From JAUVZL01 sp965603515 (GTDB lineage: Bacteria; Hydrothermota; Tepidihabitantia; SM23-42): a DNA stretch of 64,000 bases. The notes beneath the pieces were generated by a model. It saw nothing but the letters and a program-made list of their open reading frames with translations. It was not told the DNA's origin and searched no databases. Every line of letters begins with the position of its first letter. The stretch's first letter is position 1. This document shows, piece by piece, positions 61,967-64,000 of this stretch. The position numbers and the translations under genes were made by a program. The DNA lies in contig CBFDDH010000005.1 in the NCBI GenBank assembly GCA_965603515.1, positions 30,238-94,237 of the forward strand. The letters run 5' to 3'.

Positions 61967-62089
61967 GAGTTTTCTTCCTTATCCTATGTCTAATCAACGC
62001 GGCACTTAACAACCTGACATGCTCATTATAATGCTAAGTGGCAATCTGATAGGGGTTTATTGCAGGCATCATTTGATGCTATTTAGGTA

Positions 62090-62117
62090 TTGACAGACGA
62101 CTAATTTTCGCTATAAT
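62090..62117 (+). promoter_or_regulatory. Promoter for terminal exported protein
   Basis: TTGACA at 62090-62095, 16-nt spacer, TATAAT at 62112-62117, both consensus. Confidence 0.8.
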
Positions 62118-62295
62118 AGTATATGGTGTTATCCATAAGTAGATAGCCCTTAAATTTTCTGAAATTATTTGAAAGAAAGGAGGTAATACTTACAACCTTT
62201 AAAAAACTTCAAACGGGCTTATCAGGGATAGAGCCCTGTAAGATAGATTGATATCCCTATGAACTACCTATTGTTAAGTATAGTAAGGAGATAAA

Positions 62296-64000
62296 ATGAA
62301 AAAAATACTTATGATTGCATTGTGTCTGGGACTCATACCCATGCTCTTTGCAGCACAAGAAGACGCTGTTCAAACTCAAACTGATCACGCTTTCAGAGTT
62401 GACAATCCTACAGCATTACCATATGATGGTCCCCGTTCAACTCCGACTCTTATTGACCAGATCGACCTTAGCCCAATCAATGCTACTGGTTATTGCTGGG
62501 GAATCACCTATGACTGGGAAATGGATGTACTCTGGGTTAGTCAGTGGAACTCTGCATATCCAAAGGTCTTTGCCATTCAGAAGACCTCGCCATGTACCAA
62601 GGTCGACTCATTCACGCTTGGTGGCGGTGCTCCATCATACCACCTGGGTATGGGTTTTGCCGGCAGTGGTATTCTCTATATGGCTGGTTATGATGCCAAT
62701 ATATACGAGATCAATATGACGACTGGTGCTGGCTCAGTATTCCGTACCTTACCCTGGAGCTCAGCCGAAGGTTTGGGCTTTAATAGTATTGATGACGCGG
62801 TCTATCCTGGTGATTGGACTGCAAATCAGTGTGCCTGGGCACAACCTGCACAGTCTGGTTCATGGAATACCTGGTCTCTGGCAAGTCCTTCAGGTTTAAC
62901 AGGTGCTCACGGCACAACATCACCTGATTGGCTGTTCACTGTTGATGAGAATGCAGCCGGTGCAACATTCTATCAGCACTCTTTGACTGCTGGTGTACCC
63001 AATACCACACCTGACTCAACATGGGATTGTGACCCCGGTCAAACTGGCGCATCTACTGCTGATTGTGCATTTGACGGTCAGTACGTCTATATCCTTGACC
63101 AGTCAGGTCCAGATATGATCTGGGTCTATGATGTTGGTATTACTCCACAAACTACAGTAACCTGGGACTTTGAGACTGGTCATCAGGGTTGGACGCACAC
63201 AAATGGACAGCCCTTCCCAGCAGGTTGGGATGTTCAACCATCTGGTCTTCATGGAGCCTGGACACCGCCAAGCGCCGATGACTCAACCTATTGGATCGAT
63301 TCAGATGCTAGTGGTGGTGGATATGCTGATACTACATTGTCTCCACTCCTCACCCCGCTTCCATCAATGGATTGGCTCTGGTATGGCGTTGGTTATAACT
63401 TTATATCAGGCGGTGAATACCTTGAAGTCGGTCTTAAAGTCTTTGACGGTGCAACCTGGACTGTAGTACCGTTGAGAACTTATACTGCTGACACCGGTCC
63501 AATGACCGATTCAGTCGATGTATCGGCTTATGTTGGTGCTGTGAGAATCCAGATCTATTTCTTCTATGACGATGTCGGTATCTGGGCTTGGTATGCAGCA
63601 TTTGATAATGTTACAATTGCCGCGACCGTATACGTACCGTCAGAAGATGTCGGAACCACGGCTATCAATGCTCCAGGCACTTTGATCATGCCAAGTACCA
63701 CGCTTGATCCAAGCGCAACTTATCGGAACTTCGGAACTGATACAGAAACCTTTGATGTCTATTTTGTCATTGACTCTTCAGGAGCCAATATCTATAACGA
63801 AACCGCCAATATTACCCTTGATTCTGGTGTTGATACGACTATCTCATTCGCTTCATGGACCTGCGCTGCGACAAACGGTATTGTTTATGATGTCATGGCT
63901 TATACAGTTCTTGCCGGTGATGTCAATCCATCGAACGATACACTCACCCAGACGACCACGGTTAATGCATCATTCTGGGAGATCCTTACGAGTATCCCAA
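62296..64000 (+). CDS. Secreted protein, 3' end beyond window
   Basis: At least 568 codons, open at the right edge. AAGGAG precedes ATG 62296. Signal peptide MKKILMIALCLGLIPMLFAA. The mature part starts with a propeller-like region (GYCWGITYDWEMDVLWVSQW; MGFAGSGILYMAGYDANIYE), then a jelly-roll-like domain (WDFETGHQGWTH ... YLEVGLKVFDGATW) and an Ig-like stretch (DPSATYRNFGTDTETFDVYF). It is rich in Thr, Ser and Asp and low in Lys, as expected of a secreted surface protein; a T9SS sorting domain may lie past the window. Confidence 0.85.
   Translation, partial: MKKILMIALCLGLIPMLFAAQEDAVQTQTDHAFRVDNPTALPYDGPRSTPTLIDQIDLSPINATGYCWGITYDWEMDVLWVSQWNSAYPKVFAIQKTSPCTKVDSFTLGGGAPSYHLGMGFAGSGILYMAGYDANIYEINMTTGAGSVFRTLPWSSAEGLGFNSIDDAVYPGDWTANQCAWAQPAQSGSWNTWSLASPSGLTGAHGTTSPDWLFTVDENAAGATFYQHSLTAGVPNTTPDSTWDCDPGQTGASTADCAFDGQYVYILDQSGPDMIWVYDVGITPQTTVTWDFETGHQGWTHTNGQPFPAGWDVQPSGLHGAWTPPSADDSTYWIDSDASGGGYADTTLSPLLTPLPSMDWLWYGVGYNFISGGEYLEVGLKVFDGATWTVVPLRTYTADTGPMTDSVDVSAYVGAVRIQIYFFYDDVGIWAWYAAFDNVTIAATVYVPSEDVGTTAINAPGTLIMPSTTLDPSATYRNFGTDTETFDVYFVIDSSGANIYNETANITLDSGVDTTISFASWTCAATNGIVYDVMAYTVLAGDVNPSNDTLTQTTTVNASFWEILTSIP

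Larger units (their letters stand above)
61933..62295 (+). other. 363-nt intergenic region with divergent promoters and a long leader
   Basis: Holds the plsC promoter (61939-61966, minus), a small palindromic area near 61990-62040, the 62090-62117 promoter (plus), and about 170 nt of leader. That leader has an internal GGAGG (about 62180) without a start codon after it, and a hairpin CTTATCAGGG...CCCTGTAAG near 62218-62242. No coding ORF seen. Confidence 0.55.

Noticed and set aside
62315..63466. ORFs at 62315-62719 and 63170-63466
   Set aside because: They are out-of-frame shadows of the long secreted protein starting at 62296, which continues past the window edge.
1..64000. CRISPR arrays, prophage, integrase or insertion sequence with transposase
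   Set aside because: No regularly spaced direct repeats and no Cas, integrase, phage or transposase proteins were found; only non-autonomous palindromic repeats are visible.

Overview
The window looks like a chromosomal segment of an uncultured diderm bacterium. Evidence for an outer membrane: lipoproteins, a BamA/TamA-like barrel with POTRA-like N-terminus, a Wzi-like barrel, and two proteins with C-terminal type A sorting domains of the type IX (Por) secretion system. T9SS cargo, HdrA-type electron-transfer complexes, ROK kinase, archaeal-type phosphoglycerate mutase and leaderless mRNAs fit a candidate phylum of the FCB/WOR-3 (Stahlbacteria)-like sort. That placement is inference from gene content; no marker phylogeny was possible.

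Layout. 0-6.2 kb: surface-motility control (response regulator, stand-alone MshEN domain, PilT) flanked by two inverted pseudo-receiver paralogs, then a YafK-type L,D-transpeptidase/DUF4846 fusion and a methyltransferase. 6.3-11.9 kb: alpha-2-macroglobulin lipoprotein. 12.2-28.7 kb (minus strand): one long operon-like array from a strong promoter at 28.76-28.79 kb: korD, sORF, korA1, korB1, sORF, korA2, korB2, korC, a giant HdrA fusion, mvhD-like, hdrD-like, hdrC, hdrB, hdrA-mvhD, a zinc-ribbon miniprotein and a ROK kinase. 28.8-33.5 kb: phosphate uptake (pstSCAB1B2-phoU). 33.65-36.5 kb: uvrA. 36.5-43.2 kb: sigma-54-type promoter with a structured leader, an outer-membrane barrel, two T9SS cargo proteins. 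43.4-53.3 kb: nnr, propeller protein, tatC, lipoproteins, tRNA-Ala, TPR protein, HNH nuclease, two outer-membrane proteins. 53.6-61.9 kb: purH-apgM, transglutaminase-like protein, ABC exporter, ispH-plsC. 62.3 kb to the end: an exported protein running off the window.

Main points of interest. (1) Both HdrA genes are interrupted by an in-frame UGA at the same conserved position, each followed 20 nt later by the identical 18-nt hairpin; they are best read as selenocysteine-containing HdrA and annotated as single long CDSs. (2) The duplicated 2-oxoacid:ferredoxin oxidoreductase A/B pair shows complementary decay: A1 has lost the substrate/TPP-side motifs, B2 has lost the TPP-Mg motif and all Fe-S cysteines, while A2 and B1 are intact. 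(3) Each korA is preceded by a translationally coupled, paralogous miniprotein ORF (36 and 38 aa) that I do not recognise. (4) PstB1/PstB2 show the same complementary logic: PstB1 lost Q-loop and H-switch, PstB2 lost the ABC signature, predicting one good and one dead ATP site. (5) Promoters are unusually uniform (TTGACW-N16-TATAAT), and several first genes are leaderless. (6) The sigma-54-type leader at 36.9-37.08 kb can form two mutually exclusive hairpins.

How it fits together (inference): 2-oxoacid oxidation by the Kor complex would reduce ferredoxin, and the co-transcribed Hdr/MvhD/GltD-like complex would move those electrons to or from NAD(P)H and an unknown disulfide-type or other acceptor by flavin-based bifurcation or confurcation.
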